Origin: Stentor coeruleus
Lineage: Eukaryota; Ciliophora; Heterotrichea; Heterotrichida; Stentoridae
Reading direction: 5' to 3'
Length of the DNA stretch: 23,090 bases
Assembly (NCBI GenBank): GCA_001970955.1
Contig: MPUH01001140.1
Location: 1 to 23,090, forward strand
Under the pieces are notes generated by a model. That model was not told where the DNA came from, did no database searches, and saw only the letters and a list, made by a program, of their open reading frames with translations. Position 1 is the stretch's first letter. Every line of letters starts with the position of its first letter. Of this stretch, positions 7,701 to 16,537 are shown piece after piece. The translations under genes and the position numbers were made by a program.

Positions 7701-10547
7701 AAACTTTCTATGATGCAAGCTGGGGATAAAAAAATCAGTAGTGTGGATTTTATGAAAAGTTCAATGGTTTCTGAGCCTGGAAACTATTTTTTGATCCAAG
7801 CGCCAACTCAGCCTGTGCTTCCATCTCCAGATAATGTCGCTAAATTTAGTGTTGAAAAGTTATCAGGTTGGGTTCATATTGCAATAATTCACTCAAAAAC
7901 AGGTATTTTGCTTTATATAAACAACTCGCCTTTATCGCTTTTTAAATGCACAAATTTTGCGAGTATTAAAGAAAAGTTCAATGTCACTGGGGTTTTTGGG
8001 AGCAAAACTGCTAAGGTTTTAGTTAGTAGCGTTTTTTATGTTGATGGGGCTTTAGAAGCTGCACAAGTTCAGGCCTGTTATGAAAAAGAAACTCCAGAAA
8101 AAGTAATTTTCAAACTCCCTGATGAAATCCCCAGTTTCCAACCAGGGAGTTTTTCTTTAATTGAAGGGTCTTGGGATGTTAAACCTTTATCTTTACCTTA
8201 TAATATCCATATAACCTCTCCAATCAAACAAGCTTTAGGTCGAGCTTCAGCTATACCTCTTTTCTTATCATTATTGAAAACTGATTTACAACCTTTAGCT
8301 TTTTCATATATCTGTAACTGTATAACAGAAAACTCAACAAATTACAAGTTTTTTATAGAAAATGGTGGATGGAGTTTATTAGGGGGTATTTTAGCTAAAC
8401 ATGAAGAGTTTTCTACTAGTGAATCTTTAGAGTTTATAGTCAGTGCGGTGTTTAACAAGGCAAATTTCCATCAAAAACTTAAGAAAATGCTTGTAATCAA
8501 AGCTGAGTATATCCCATTCCTACCAAATGAGCGACTTGAAGGTTTTTGTGTTATTTCTGAGCTCTTATCAGTCCTCCCTGCCAAAAGCCTTACAGGGATT
8601 CTAGACTGTTTTACTAAAATTATAGTCCTTGAAGACAATGCTAAACTGTTCCTTTCTCCAGATGTAAACGGGCTTATGGTGATTTTAGAACTCATCAATA
8701 ATTTAGTTAATGAAAGCTATCAGAATATAGAGTATCTTGTATTGACCTTATATGAAAAACTACTCCCTTTTTTCAGCCAGGACCAACTTGAAGTGTTTCT
8801 TGACTTCCTCGCTTCACCTGACCTTAGAATGCACTTTTCCCGTATAGAAAGGACTATAGAAAACATTTTAAGTATATTTTCAGTGCATTTGTATTCAGGG
8901 AACTCAGCTTTACTAGAAAAATTCCTCATAACAGAAGGCAACCTACTACTTTTCGAAATCGCTCGAAGCCCAAGTCTCGCTATAAAATGTGCAGCTATTC
9001 GGATAATAGGCCTACTTCTCAGTATATCCCAAAAATACAAAGCTTGGTTCCTTAAAGCTAAAGGTTTTGACATGCTTAACAATATCCTCCAAAAACAAAA
9101 ACCTAATAAGAAAATTTATGAAATCCTCATTTTGTTATCCCAAAACAGTTTTAACAATGTATCTTTATTATACCCTGAAGATGCTGGATCTGTAAAAATG
9201 ATTATAAATTTATCAACTATAGCAGCAAAAGCTTTACCTACAGCAGATCAAAAACAAAGCGAAAAAAAAATCGTTTTTGTCGAAGCTTTTGAAGTACTTT
9301 TTGATATACTCAAACTAGAATCAGATGAAGTAGTTAAATGTGATGTTTTTAATATAATTGAGAATATGCTTGATATAGAAAACTGCGAGAAACTTCTTGA
9401 CTGTGGGTTTTTAGTATGGGCTTCAGGGTTAGTAAAAGAGACCCAGCCGTTGATGATCCAAGCAAAAGAGTCGAAAAACTATCAAATTTTCGACACTTTC
9501 ATAATAAAACTCTGTCTTTATGACCTAAACATGCCTAGCAATAAATGCAAACTTCTAAATTGGATAAGTAAAATCCCTGATGCAGACTCATTTAGAGAAA
9601 AATGCTTACTCAGCCTCCTAAACAAAATCAAATCAAATCCAGACTTTGAAACCCAAGACGGCTACGTGACAAATAAAGCTAATTTTATCAAAAATCTTTA
9701 TATGTTTATACAAAACTGTGACCTTGTTATCAGTTACAGCGAAATCAACATGAAAATAATGCATCTTATAAACTTATTAGCCTCATGCAACACCCCTGCA
9801 GTACGTCAACAAATGAAAGCTATTGGGTATTTTGACTTAAGAGATGATCTGATTATTCAAATGCTCAAAGAAGACCTTCCACAAAATCTACTAATCGAAG
9901 GGATTCAATGTTTTTCTTTTGAAACCATAGCTTCACAGCCTAAATTTAGAGACTCAAATGCAGTGATTTACTTTGTCAAATTTCTTATTGAGTTTCAAAA
10001 CTCCCCAGGTCTACAGATGGAAATATTAAACCTTATAAGAAATGATATATGCGTACATGAGGAAAATAGAAAATATTTAAGAAGAATATTAGAAAACAAA
10101 TTCTTTCTTGATTTTCTTGCTGGGTTTAAAAATGATGAAGGGAATTCAATTGCCCAATGCTTTAGGTCTATGAAAAATCTTAAACTTGATGAAGAAAATG
10201 AAGATATTCCAGAAAACCCAACAGCTGAAGATTTTCTTAATTGGCTTAATAAGTCAGATAAAGCAAAGAAAATTATTATGATGCAAGTTAATAAACATTT
10301 AAGCTCAGTTGATTCGGAATATAAGAAAAATTATAATAAAGCTATTGAGATTAAAGCGGCTAAGAGGAAAAAAACTATTGATGCTATGATAAAAGATAAG
10401 ACTAATGTGCAAAAGCAAGTTAATGAATTGGAGTTGAAATTGATTACTAGGGTGACTAAAGCGGAGGAAAGATCGACGCAGAGGTTTCAGTTGCATTCGT
10501 CGTTTAAGTCACAGAAACTGTCGATTGGGGCGAGGAAAAGCTTGTAG
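4794..10547 (+). CDS. giant ARM-type/ConA-like protein resembling the N-terminal half of BEACH proteins
   Basis: The product has 1917 residues and begins MQTLKRKWQNFKTCRHLHDM. Most of it is long alpha-helical, leucine-rich sequence of armadillo/HEAT type (about 35-900 and 1110-1840). In the middle, residues about 930-1100 look like a concanavalin-like lectin fold: SGYSLMFWVKID, then SGWVHIAIIHSKTGILLYINN, then a VFYVDGAL strand. This order (helical repeats, ConA-like, more helical repeats) is that of neurobeachin/LvsA/WDFY3-type BEACH proteins, which act in membrane traffic and autophagy. The tail (about 1845-1895) is a basic coiled coil like the segment before the PH-BEACH module. However, there is no PH, BEACH or WD40 domain; the frame stops at TAG, and nothing downstream to 11095 continues it. 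A Ser/Asn-rich linker lies at about 755-795. The family is inferred from architecture, not from a catalytic motif. Confidence 0.6.
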   Translation: MQTLKRKWQNFKTCRHLHDMWSDYISKSSSEPSSSPGRFSNFQSLSEFVESLKTALDSLELSSGKRQIDSVFNESADLLQVLLFFLKTFLEIPDFFTSSQSNSENLNNVILGLELLAKSEKFTKIIENSPEVNSALNLIIEKPDAKNSVIQVLRLVQNFSFEGKKELCRLGVVHRIMGHLLDGDENIIKEVLNTIKAFLLAPVMETQNEEGFRKKLSRVIGGVTKLAWSFFPSEDSSRSNEKLSEETDDQPIFPPPESSLRTANSAFQSRFHSLEEAEKALSANSTPVKEENKQEAILQEFLQLKGASTIAAKALTQVPDWAKCEILMILSILLTSNIPNQKEFRKVDGYALIYESLNTIEVSSKEGLRTLEHCFKVLIAIALNEKNSTQVGNIHAFNLILHLGATSQNAWVVKGAVECLQNLMFINWENVVCLYEQTNIMNLMLTLERNVVETEKPISICKEMVEILPLLDDTLKYISFLLGNAWEKNMEVVKIYANVLQKHSGVLGNDHMRRLVLSMQGIVADINVRCNRRNAFVRSTFLGCFEGMKQAAISSLAILERDSELALPLIAHLLQYELLYTETLLSSPLSQDIQNTLFPMALIDTFESFFTKGILGKWVFEKFLVTKCSFEGIENELLKLVSNGEMLLVVKILIMDEYPNIDKFRAGKCRDRFLDAKGLEIIRQGVPEIEYLWLMMGATKNSSELKYRVSLAVDLRVIAEEMLPNAENFHVLFELATCGGYMETSDYFAKVSSSLPSFSSDTISQITNPHYLFNPVSHSRHSSNTNSMIQQLDRSQLLDLNLSSCTLVSGSYILAILSLLPRSSQDLQLEVLKRLLSFSKHYINKQLLCNIQTSKLIYNLIPKLHHSIHDICYTLMTSLLTYSISQDEATMLLDSLKTLHTQQILSTCLSLDLHQNFYLLHNETLETPILTSFPRSGYSLMFWVKIDTSLSDLTQIFSWVDHNRGLVLFKLSMMQAGDKKISSVDFMKSSMVSEPGNYFLIQAPTQPVLPSPDNVAKFSVEKLSGWVHIAIIHSKTGILLYINNSPLSLFKCTNFASIKEKFNVTGVFGSKTAKVLVSSVFYVDGALEAAQVQACYEKETPEKVIFKLPDEIPSFQPGSFSLIEGSWDVKPLSLPYNIHITSPIKQALGRASAIPLFLSLLKTDLQPLAFSYICNCITENSTNYKFFIENGGWSLLGGILAKHEEFSTSESLEFIVSAVFNKANFHQKLKKMLVIKAEYIPFLPNERLEGFCVISELLSVLPAKSLTGILDCFTKIIVLEDNAKLFLSPDVNGLMVILELINNLVNESYQNIEYLVLTLYEKLLPFFSQDQLEVFLDFLASPDLRMHFSRIERTIENILSIFSVHLYSGNSALLEKFLITEGNLLLFEIARSPSLAIKCAAIRIIGLLLSISQKYKAWFLKAKGFDMLNNILQKQKPNKKIYEILILLSQNSFNNVSLLYPEDAGSVKMIINLSTIAAKALPTADQKQSEKKIVFVEAFEVLFDILKLESDEVVKCDVFNIIENMLDIENCEKLLDCGFLVWASGLVKETQPLMIQAKESKNYQIFDTFIIKLCLYDLNMPSNKCKLLNWISKIPDADSFREKCLLSLLNKIKSNPDFETQDGYVTNKANFIKNLYMFIQNCDLVISYSEINMKIMHLINLLASCNTPAVRQQMKAIGYFDLRDDLIIQMLKEDLPQNLLIEGIQCFSFETIASQPKFRDSNAVIYFVKFLIEFQNSPGLQMEILNLIRNDICVHEENRKYLRRILENKFFLDFLAGFKNDEGNSIAQCFRSMKNLKLDEENEDIPENPTAEDFLNWLNKSDKAKKIIMMQVNKHLSSVDSEYKKNYNKAIEIKAAKRKKTIDAMIKDKTNVQKQVNELELKLITRVTKAEERSTQRFQLHSSFKSQKLSIGARKSL

Positions 10548-11095
10548 GAGTTAAGTATTTTGGATAAATATAATGGGTTAGTCTTATATGTTAGGAGGTT
10601 GGGTTAGATGAAGAGTTTTTTGGTTGTAGATTAGGTTTAGGATGTTTGGAGATGAGGTTTTTTATTGAATTTTATCAGTGGGTTATATTTAAAACTATTT
10701 TTTATCTTTGATTATTATCTGATAGTGTTTTATTACAGATATTTTATATTCTCTTTTATTAAAGTTTTCAAGATTTCCGTATTTTTTCACACCCGATAAA
10801 ATTATATACTTCTTTTTCCCTTTTCTTCCTTTTAGATATTTTCTTCTGTAAAAATATCAAATATAATAATATAATAATCTTCCTAACACCATAAATAAAA
10901 ATTTCTTTCCCATAAGCCCAAAACCCAATTTCCAAATAATTCTTTTAAAATCCTCACTCTCAAAGCTATAAAAGTTTCTTTTATCTCTAACATTAAACTT
11001 TAACCTATAACCTAATCAACAAACATCTTCAAAAATCATCCTCCCTATCTTGCATCTAAAAACCAAACAATAGCATCCTAAATACAAATTAAAAA
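10548..11095. other. intergenic region with skew flip
   Basis: Here the 3' flank of the giant gene meets the 5' flank of the next plus-strand gene. By hand count 10548-10680 has G 39 and C 2, and 10921-11095 has C 43 and G 4. I looked for a continuation of the giant gene (a BEACH domain or a 15-nt intron at its stop) and found none. No other feature is visible. Confidence 0.6.
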
Positions 11096-11653
11096 ATGAA
11101 TCACCGCCTGCTTGAGTCTCATATACTAACACTAGAAAAGCATACCGAACGAGCATGTGAATCATCAAAGATTTTCAGAGAAATCTCAGTAAACCGTCTT
11201 CAAACTTTATCTTTATCTTTATCATCAGCAACACCAACAGCTCAAACTCCTCTAACCCACAAATTACTAAAGAATTGGCGGGACCGTTCTGTATCAAAAG
11301 AACCTCCAAATAAAAACCTTTTTGAGGTTAAACGTCAGATTTTAACCCCATCAGACAAAACTCATCATAAAAATTCAATAGACCAAGCTTTAGAACCAGA
11401 AATTATAGAATGCTCATATAGTGAAAGTAGCGATTCTGATATTGAGTTTCATAAGAAAATAAATAAAGACTGGGTTAAACATGGGAAAGTCATGTGGGAG
11501 AATGGAATTAAAAACTATGACCCTGATGAACTGTTTAACCCAATAACAACACCTAATGGTAAAGGCTTTGCTTGTGATTTAAAAAAGATTTTTCAGTGTA
11601 AATTAAGGGCCTTTCCTCAACTGGGCGAAAGAGATTCTAATCCTTTTAATTAA
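11096..11653 (+). CDS. short protein with an INCENP IN-box-like C-terminus (candidate)
   Basis: The product has 185 residues. The N-terminal ~38 are helical; residues 40-100 are Ser/Thr/Pro-rich and probably disordered, and 105-116 form an acidic Ser/Asp/Glu patch (SYSESSDSD). Residues 126-170 show a pattern like the IN-box of inner centromere protein, which binds and activates Aurora kinase: W126, then DPDELF at 142-147, a short gap, and DLKKIF at 161-166, followed by basic residues. The end (RDSNPFN) sits where INCENPs usually have the TSS motif but does not match it well. INCENP also starts with a helix that binds survivin/borealin, which would fit the N-terminus. The protein would be unusually short. 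The call rests on one short pattern; an unrelated ciliate-specific protein is a real alternative. Confidence 0.4.
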   Translation: MNHRLLESHILTLEKHTERACESSKIFREISVNRLQTLSLSLSSATPTAQTPLTHKLLKNWRDRSVSKEPPNKNLFEVKRQILTPSDKTHHKNSIDQALEPEIIECSYSESSDSDIEFHKKINKDWVKHGKVMWENGIKNYDPDELFNPITTPNGKGFACDLKKIFQCKLRAFPQLGERDSNPFN

Positions 11654-12021
11654 TTTATTAGTGTTTATAAGCTTTAAGGGTAATATTTGTGTTATTAGGT
11701 TCTTAGAAGAATATATAGGATTTGAGACTTTTAAGTGATTGCTTTGGAAAATTCTTAGAGGATTTGAGGTGCTTTTAATTGATGGGAGAAAAGGAGAATT
11801 GGGTGTTAATGGTTACTGCATATCGCGTTTTATTAAAAAAAATCATTTCGCCTAGATTGGTCAAGCATTTATCCAACATTTTCACATAAAATGCATGTGA
11901 TATTATAGTACTCTCATCAATTTTACAAAAAAATATCGTAAAACTCCTTAAATTAATCAATTCTACTTCAGCAATATTCAAATTACATAAGAAAACTTTA
12001 AGTTCAAATTTACTTTATAGT
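11654..12021. other. convergent intergenic region
   Basis: This lies between the 3' ends of two convergent genes. The plus strand is G/T-rich to about 11815 and then C-richer, matching the G-rich 3'-flank rule for each gene. A 68-codon open frame on the minus strand (11775-11981) has no recognisable features and is probably chance. Nothing else is visible. Confidence 0.5.
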
Positions 12022-12675
12022 TTATCTTTGGAGATTTTTAGATTTTATAGGACTATAAAACCTTGATGAAGTACTTGTCCAAGATTTACTGAATGAAGAA
12101 GGCATTTCATAAGTTCCTGGTCCAGGTGTACTAGGTCTAGGTCTATTATCTTTAGATCTTGAGCCTACACCAAATGTGATTTCAGAGTAATTTGCTCGTT
12201 CTTGAAGTCGATATTTTGGGTTATAATCACCTGGAGATGGGGTACTGCATCTAGCTTTATCTATAATTTTAGGTCTAAATGAGAATTTCGGAGCATCTTT
12301 AAAAAGAGTTGACTGTAAATCGTAACTCCCTGGACCAGGTGTTGAAGATCGTGAATGATTAGAAAAATTTCCTTTGTTTCCTAGCATTATAGGTCCACGT
12401 TTTTCTAAATCAAAACATGAAGGTATTGAGTATTTGTCTGGGGATGGAGAGTCTTTTCCACAAGGATTTCGGGGTTGCCAACGTTTACCATAACCGAATG
12501 TTGTTGATCTTTTAGCTAATGTTGAAGGAAGATCTAGTAATTCAGGACATTCACCTATGGATTTGTGTTTGAATCTTTTGTCTTTTGAGAAACTCCAGTG
12601 AACTGAATCTCGGCCTAGTGTTGAGAAAGCTGGGGGTCTTATTTTTCTACTACGGGTTAGATTCTTTTTAATCAT
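12022..12675 (-). CDS. SHIPPO (STPGR)-repeat protein, probable ciliary microtubule-associated
   Basis: The 217 residues carry repeated Pro-Gly-Pro motifs of the ODF3/CIMAP (SHIPPO) family: STPGPGSY at 111-118, STPSPGDY at 144-151, STPGPGTY at 182-189, and a weaker SPSPDKY at 76-82. The spacers contain the usual aromatic and basic residues (e.g. FSFRPK, ITFGVGSR). Members of this family are found with axonemal or cytoplasmic microtubules, which fits a densely ciliated cell. The whole protein is basic and low in predicted helix. The start at 12675 is the first Met of the frame, and the stop is TAA. Its binding partner cannot be told from the sequence. Confidence 0.8.
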   Translation of the reverse strand: MIKKNLTRSRKIRPPAFSTLGRDSVHWSFSKDKRFKHKSIGECPELLDLPSTLAKRSTTFGYGKRWQPRNPCGKDSPSPDKYSIPSCFDLEKRGPIMLGNKGNFSNHSRSSTPGPGSYDLQSTLFKDAPKFSFRPKIIDKARCSTPSPGDYNPKYRLQERANYSEITFGVGSRSKDNRPRPSTPGPGTYEMPSSFSKSWTSTSSRFYSPIKSKNLQR

Positions 12676-13793
12676 TACCTGTTTATGCTAATTATGGAAA
12701 TTTAATAGATGATTTGATATGAGAATTAGGAGATAAGGATTAGGTATTAAGATTAAAGGATATCTTATAGTAAAGGTTATAGGGTAATAAATATTTTGTG
12801 CTAGGTAAGGGGTTACTATTTGGTATAATTTTTAGCTGGTGTATATAATATATAAGATATTATATTGAGGATTATAAATGTGAAGAATATGAAGAGATAA
12901 TAGGTTATGTTGGATAGAAAATAGAAAGTTTATTTAAGTTAAGATATAGAATGGTAAGGAAGATAATGATGATGTTTGGGTTAAAAAATTGTATTTTACT
13001 GTTATAGATTGAGAAGTTTTATTAAAAATCGGATAACATATTGAATTTTTAAAGGTTTTTATTAGGAAATAATTTAGATAGAAAGGTAACTGGAGGAATT
13101 AGTTTTTATTAAGTGACAAGTTATTTTAGAGATGATTTAAGTTGGAATGATGATGAGAGTATTGAAGGAGAAGAAATATTTTTTATGATAGTTTTCATCA
13201 TTGTTTAAGGGTTCTGAAAATCGTGTTAGGGTTTTGAAGGCTTAATAAGAGATTATAACTGATTTAGCTAATGAAATTATTAAATGTTTATTTGTTATAT
13301 AACTAAACTAATTAGCATAAAACTAATAATAAAAATCTGTATTCTAGCATATTCAAGTGAATGATATAATCAAAAAAAACCTTTATTTTACTCAGACCCA
13401 GAAGGTCTTTTAGTCAAGTTTTTTTTTGTAGAAGTTCATGATAGCAAAAACCAAAAATAATTTTAACATGGAAATGTTGAAATATTGAAAAAGCTAAAGC
13501 TAGAGATGGGAATCTAATACTCCAAATATATAATAATATCCTTAATCTTAGCAAACATGATTAAAATCAGTTATTACATTTAAATCCTCTACAAGCATAT
13601 TTACAATTAAATCTTTATACATAAAAACCCTCTCCCCGCATAATATACATTGATTTTTAAAATAAATTCTCATACAAAAACCTTTAATCATAATTAAACT
13701 ACTTTCCACAATCCACCCAAGCATTTCCCTAAAAAAAATCAAAGATTCATTAAAAAAACCAAATACTAATTCTAACTACAACCATTCATATTA
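12676..13793. other. long intergenic region
   Basis: This 1.1-kb stretch lies between the start of the SHIPPO gene and the end of AMP deaminase, both on the minus strand. Its left part is G/T-rich and C-poor on the plus strand (5' flank) and its right part is C/A-richer (3' flank), with the change near 13300. A 64-codon open frame on the minus strand (13548-13742) shows no family features and lies in 3'-flank composition. I see no tRNA, repeat or gene. Confidence 0.5.
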
Positions 13794-15950
13794 CTAAGCA
13801 TAAAACCTATCCGCATGCCTTGTAACATAATCCATCTCTTCTCTAAACGCTTCATATCTATACGTATATCTAATCCACGACAAGCTTGTTTTATTTGTAT
13901 CATTACTACTTGGTCCACCTTCCATAAACTCATTCCCAATCCACTTTTGTTTTTTCTCATACCTAAACCCACTTTGTAAAACACTATTTCTCGCTAACTC
14001 ACAAAGCGAAACCGTAGAAAGTTCTAAAGCTTGAGCAACAACACTATATTCTTCAAGTAAAGGTTCTCTAGTTAAATGTATCATCAAAGGATCATCAGTA
14101 GATAAAGTAACATTAAGTCCTCTTTGGAAAAATTTCAAAAACGGATTATTCAAAAACTTCAAAAACAGTTTGTTATTAGATAAAGGTGACATACTAAGTC
14201 CAATCTGTTTTAAATAAAACAAATACTGAAGAACAGGTGAATTATTTAACTCAATACCATGGTTTATACTATATGCAGTAAGATAAGCTGTAGCTAAATG
14301 GTCTATTGAACCAGCTTCACCACAATGAGGTCTAAAAGCTAATGTGTTTAATCCTCTTGATCTTCTAAGGTTATTGATATTATATAAATTAGCATAAATA
14401 TAATAACTCCAATAACTATATGGGGGGTTTTCTGGAGCAGTCCAATTTTCTGGTAAGACTTCTTTATAACTAGTATAAGATGTAACTTTTTCATTTTTAC
14501 TTTCATCGTCAACTGAATCAAAAGCGACGATTTCTTCTAAGAACTCACTGATTTCTGGGTATTTGTCTGGGTTTAGACTAGCTTCGATGACTGGAGAAAA
14601 AATGTTACTGAGCATGTCTTGAAAACTTTTAACTTGCCCTGTGGATTTATATACAGAATAAAGTCGGGGGATTTGAATAAGCCATTTAACACATTTGGAT
14701 TTCAGTTTGAATTCTTTAAACCATTTAGCTAATAATTCCCATTCATTAACACTTCTTCCATATATTGACACTCGGTATTCAGAACGTATATATTTTTCTC
14801 TTTCTAACCCTTGAATAACTTCTTTTGTTATCTCAGCAAAATATTTACCATTTAAATAATTGTCTGTTTTCAAGAATATCTCCCTAAGTAAAGGTGTACC
14901 CATAGGGTTGTATTTTGAATTAAATCTATCGAAACGATGAAATGTTTTATGGTCAGCATAGACATCAAGTTTATCCACAGTTAAATTTTCAGCATAAATT
15001 TCTAATGAATCAAAAACTTCTTTTAACGTTTTCAACTCGTTTCCTTTTTTATATACAATTTCATTAGGATGTTGTGTCAGTTTAGCCTTCATGAATTTTT
15101 GTAAATGTTTCTGATTCATCGCCGCTGATAAATGCACATGATTATCCACTTTCATTATATTGTAAAAATCCCTAGTTTTTCTAAACTTCTGATGAAACTG
15201 TTCTCTATCAGCATTACACATAAGATGTAAATCGAATTTACTTTGTAACAATTTCAGTCTCATATGACAAAAGCTTTTATTAACAACATCATAAATATTA
15301 TTCAATATCAACTGCATATCAGAATAAAATTCTCTTACTGATATAATATTCCCAGGTAATTCCTCTTCATTTTTAAAGAATTTGATAACTCCATTAGCCC
15401 ATTTGGCTTTTATATCTAAATCATTATTTTCTTCAATAACTGGAGTTAATTTTATTCCTCTCATTGAAACATCTAATGGATGTTGTAGTATAAACTCATC
15501 ATAAAACATGTATTTGTCACGGATTTCTAATAAGTCCATAATAGCACTACAGGCTCTAAGTACTTCATCTTGTTCGTATTGAGGTTTAAGATGATTTGGG
15601 ATTTTAGAAAAGACAGTTCGTCTAAATGGAATATCTTCAACATCTTTTAGACGTTTTATGTCTTCGTTTGTCGCAAGTTTTATATGACGCATTTTGTCTT
15701 CTTTGCTATAACTTCCATCTCGCTTTAGAGGAGGCTCGATTATATGATATGAATTGTCTATAGCTTTTAAATCAGAATGCTCTTGGTCGTTGAGTTTTAG
15801 AGATAAGTAACTAGAAAGACGATCTTTGTCTTCGATTTTAGATGGAGAATTAGTTCCTGATGCTAAGTGCCGGGATTTGTCGATTGGAGGACGTGGAAGG
15901 CTTACTTTTAGGCTTTGCCGACGAGGTCTAGAATCTTCAGGCTCTTGCAT
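13794..15950 (-). CDS. AMPD: AMP deaminase
   Basis: This enzyme deaminates AMP to IMP with release of ammonia, in the cytosolic purine nucleotide cycle. The 718-residue protein aligns by eye with the family over its C-terminal two thirds. Zinc ligands are visible: H271 and H273 (VDNHVHLSAAMNQKH), H542 (RPHCGEAGSIDH) and D619 (STDDP); E545 is the catalytic glutamate. Other family blocks are DRFNSKYNPMG at 341-351, FDSVDDESK at 477-485, SMSPLSNN at 586-593, GLNVTLSTDDPL at 611-622 and ARNSVLQSGF further on. The first ~110 residues are a poorly conserved, basic/Ser-rich extension, usual for the regulatory N-terminus. The stop is TAG and no intron is needed. The second metal-motif context reads HLSAAMNQ where many homologues have HHSACMNQ, a conservative change outside the ligands. 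Confidence 0.96.
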   Translation of the reverse strand: MQEPEDSRPRRQSLKVSLPRPPIDKSRHLASGTNSPSKIEDKDRLSSYLSLKLNDQEHSDLKAIDNSYHIIEPPLKRDGSYSKEDKMRHIKLATNEDIKRLKDVEDIPFRRTVFSKIPNHLKPQYEQDEVLRACSAIMDLLEIRDKYMFYDEFILQHPLDVSMRGIKLTPVIEENNDLDIKAKWANGVIKFFKNEEELPGNIISVREFYSDMQLILNNIYDVVNKSFCHMRLKLLQSKFDLHLMCNADREQFHQKFRKTRDFYNIMKVDNHVHLSAAMNQKHLQKFMKAKLTQHPNEIVYKKGNELKTLKEVFDSLEIYAENLTVDKLDVYADHKTFHRFDRFNSKYNPMGTPLLREIFLKTDNYLNGKYFAEITKEVIQGLEREKYIRSEYRVSIYGRSVNEWELLAKWFKEFKLKSKCVKWLIQIPRLYSVYKSTGQVKSFQDMLSNIFSPVIEASLNPDKYPEISEFLEEIVAFDSVDDESKNEKVTSYTSYKEVLPENWTAPENPPYSYWSYYIYANLYNINNLRRSRGLNTLAFRPHCGEAGSIDHLATAYLTAYSINHGIELNNSPVLQYLFYLKQIGLSMSPLSNNKLFLKFLNNPFLKFFQRGLNVTLSTDDPLMIHLTREPLLEEYSVVAQALELSTVSLCELARNSVLQSGFRYEKKQKWIGNEFMEGGPSSNDTNKTSLSWIRYTYRYEAFREEMDYVTRHADRFYA

Positions 15951-16537
15951 ATATATTATGATAAAAAAATTTGTTTAGGTTTAGATTTTGGTTATAAAAA
16001 TGGTTTTTTGTACTGAAATAATATTGATATGATAGTGATATATAGAAATTTAAGGGGTTTTTTTGGTGATTTTATGAGTGAGGAGGAAAATGAGTTTTTT
16101 TATTTTGAAATAGAGTTTTTGTTTGAAGATGTATAAATATTTTGTTTTTTGGTTTTTGGTTTTATTAAGTGTTTCGTCAAATTGATATTTTTATTGTAGA
16201 GAACTTATATTATCAATTTTTTGTATCTAGATGTTTAGGTTTATTATAAAACCAAAAGAAAAAAAACTATTAACTTCTTATATTTATCAAAAAAACTTAC
16301 ATCAACAACAATCTTTTAGTTGCACCCATCATCAAAAATCCTCAATATTTTTATTTCTAACTTAATCAAATAATCACTTGCCATATATAAAACATAATTC
16401 TTTACCGAAAAATTCAACATATAATCTTCAACAAAAAAAACCCATATTACTAATCCTCATATCACTCCTTTAAAACTTTATCCTTTATAACCAAACTAAT
16501 AAAATCAATTATCTCTATATCCTTATTAACTTTTATA
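15951..16537. other. divergent intergenic region with mirror-image skew
   Basis: Two divergent genes start at either end. By hand count 15951-16140 has G 39 and C 1 on the plus strand, while 16381-16537 has C 34 and G 1. Each flank is therefore nearly G-free on the sense strand of its own gene. Both promoters must lie here, but I can name no box. The flip is near 16250. Confidence 0.65.

Noticed and set aside
10548..11095. Missing BEACH domain encoded just downstream of the giant gene
   Set aside because: The stretch has no long open frame and no 15-16 nt GT..AG string that would bypass the TAG at 10545-10547.
11775..11981. 68-codon open frame on the minus strand between convergent genes
   Set aside because: It has no domain and spans the skew change, so it is probably a chance frame.
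13394..13408. Hairpin AGACC-CAGAA-GGTCT
   Set aside because: The 5-bp stem is too short to support a structured RNA or terminator.
13548..13742. 64-codon open frame on the minus strand in the intergenic region
   Set aside because: It has no recognisable domain, sits in the 3'-flank composition of AMP deaminase, and is short for AT-rich DNA.
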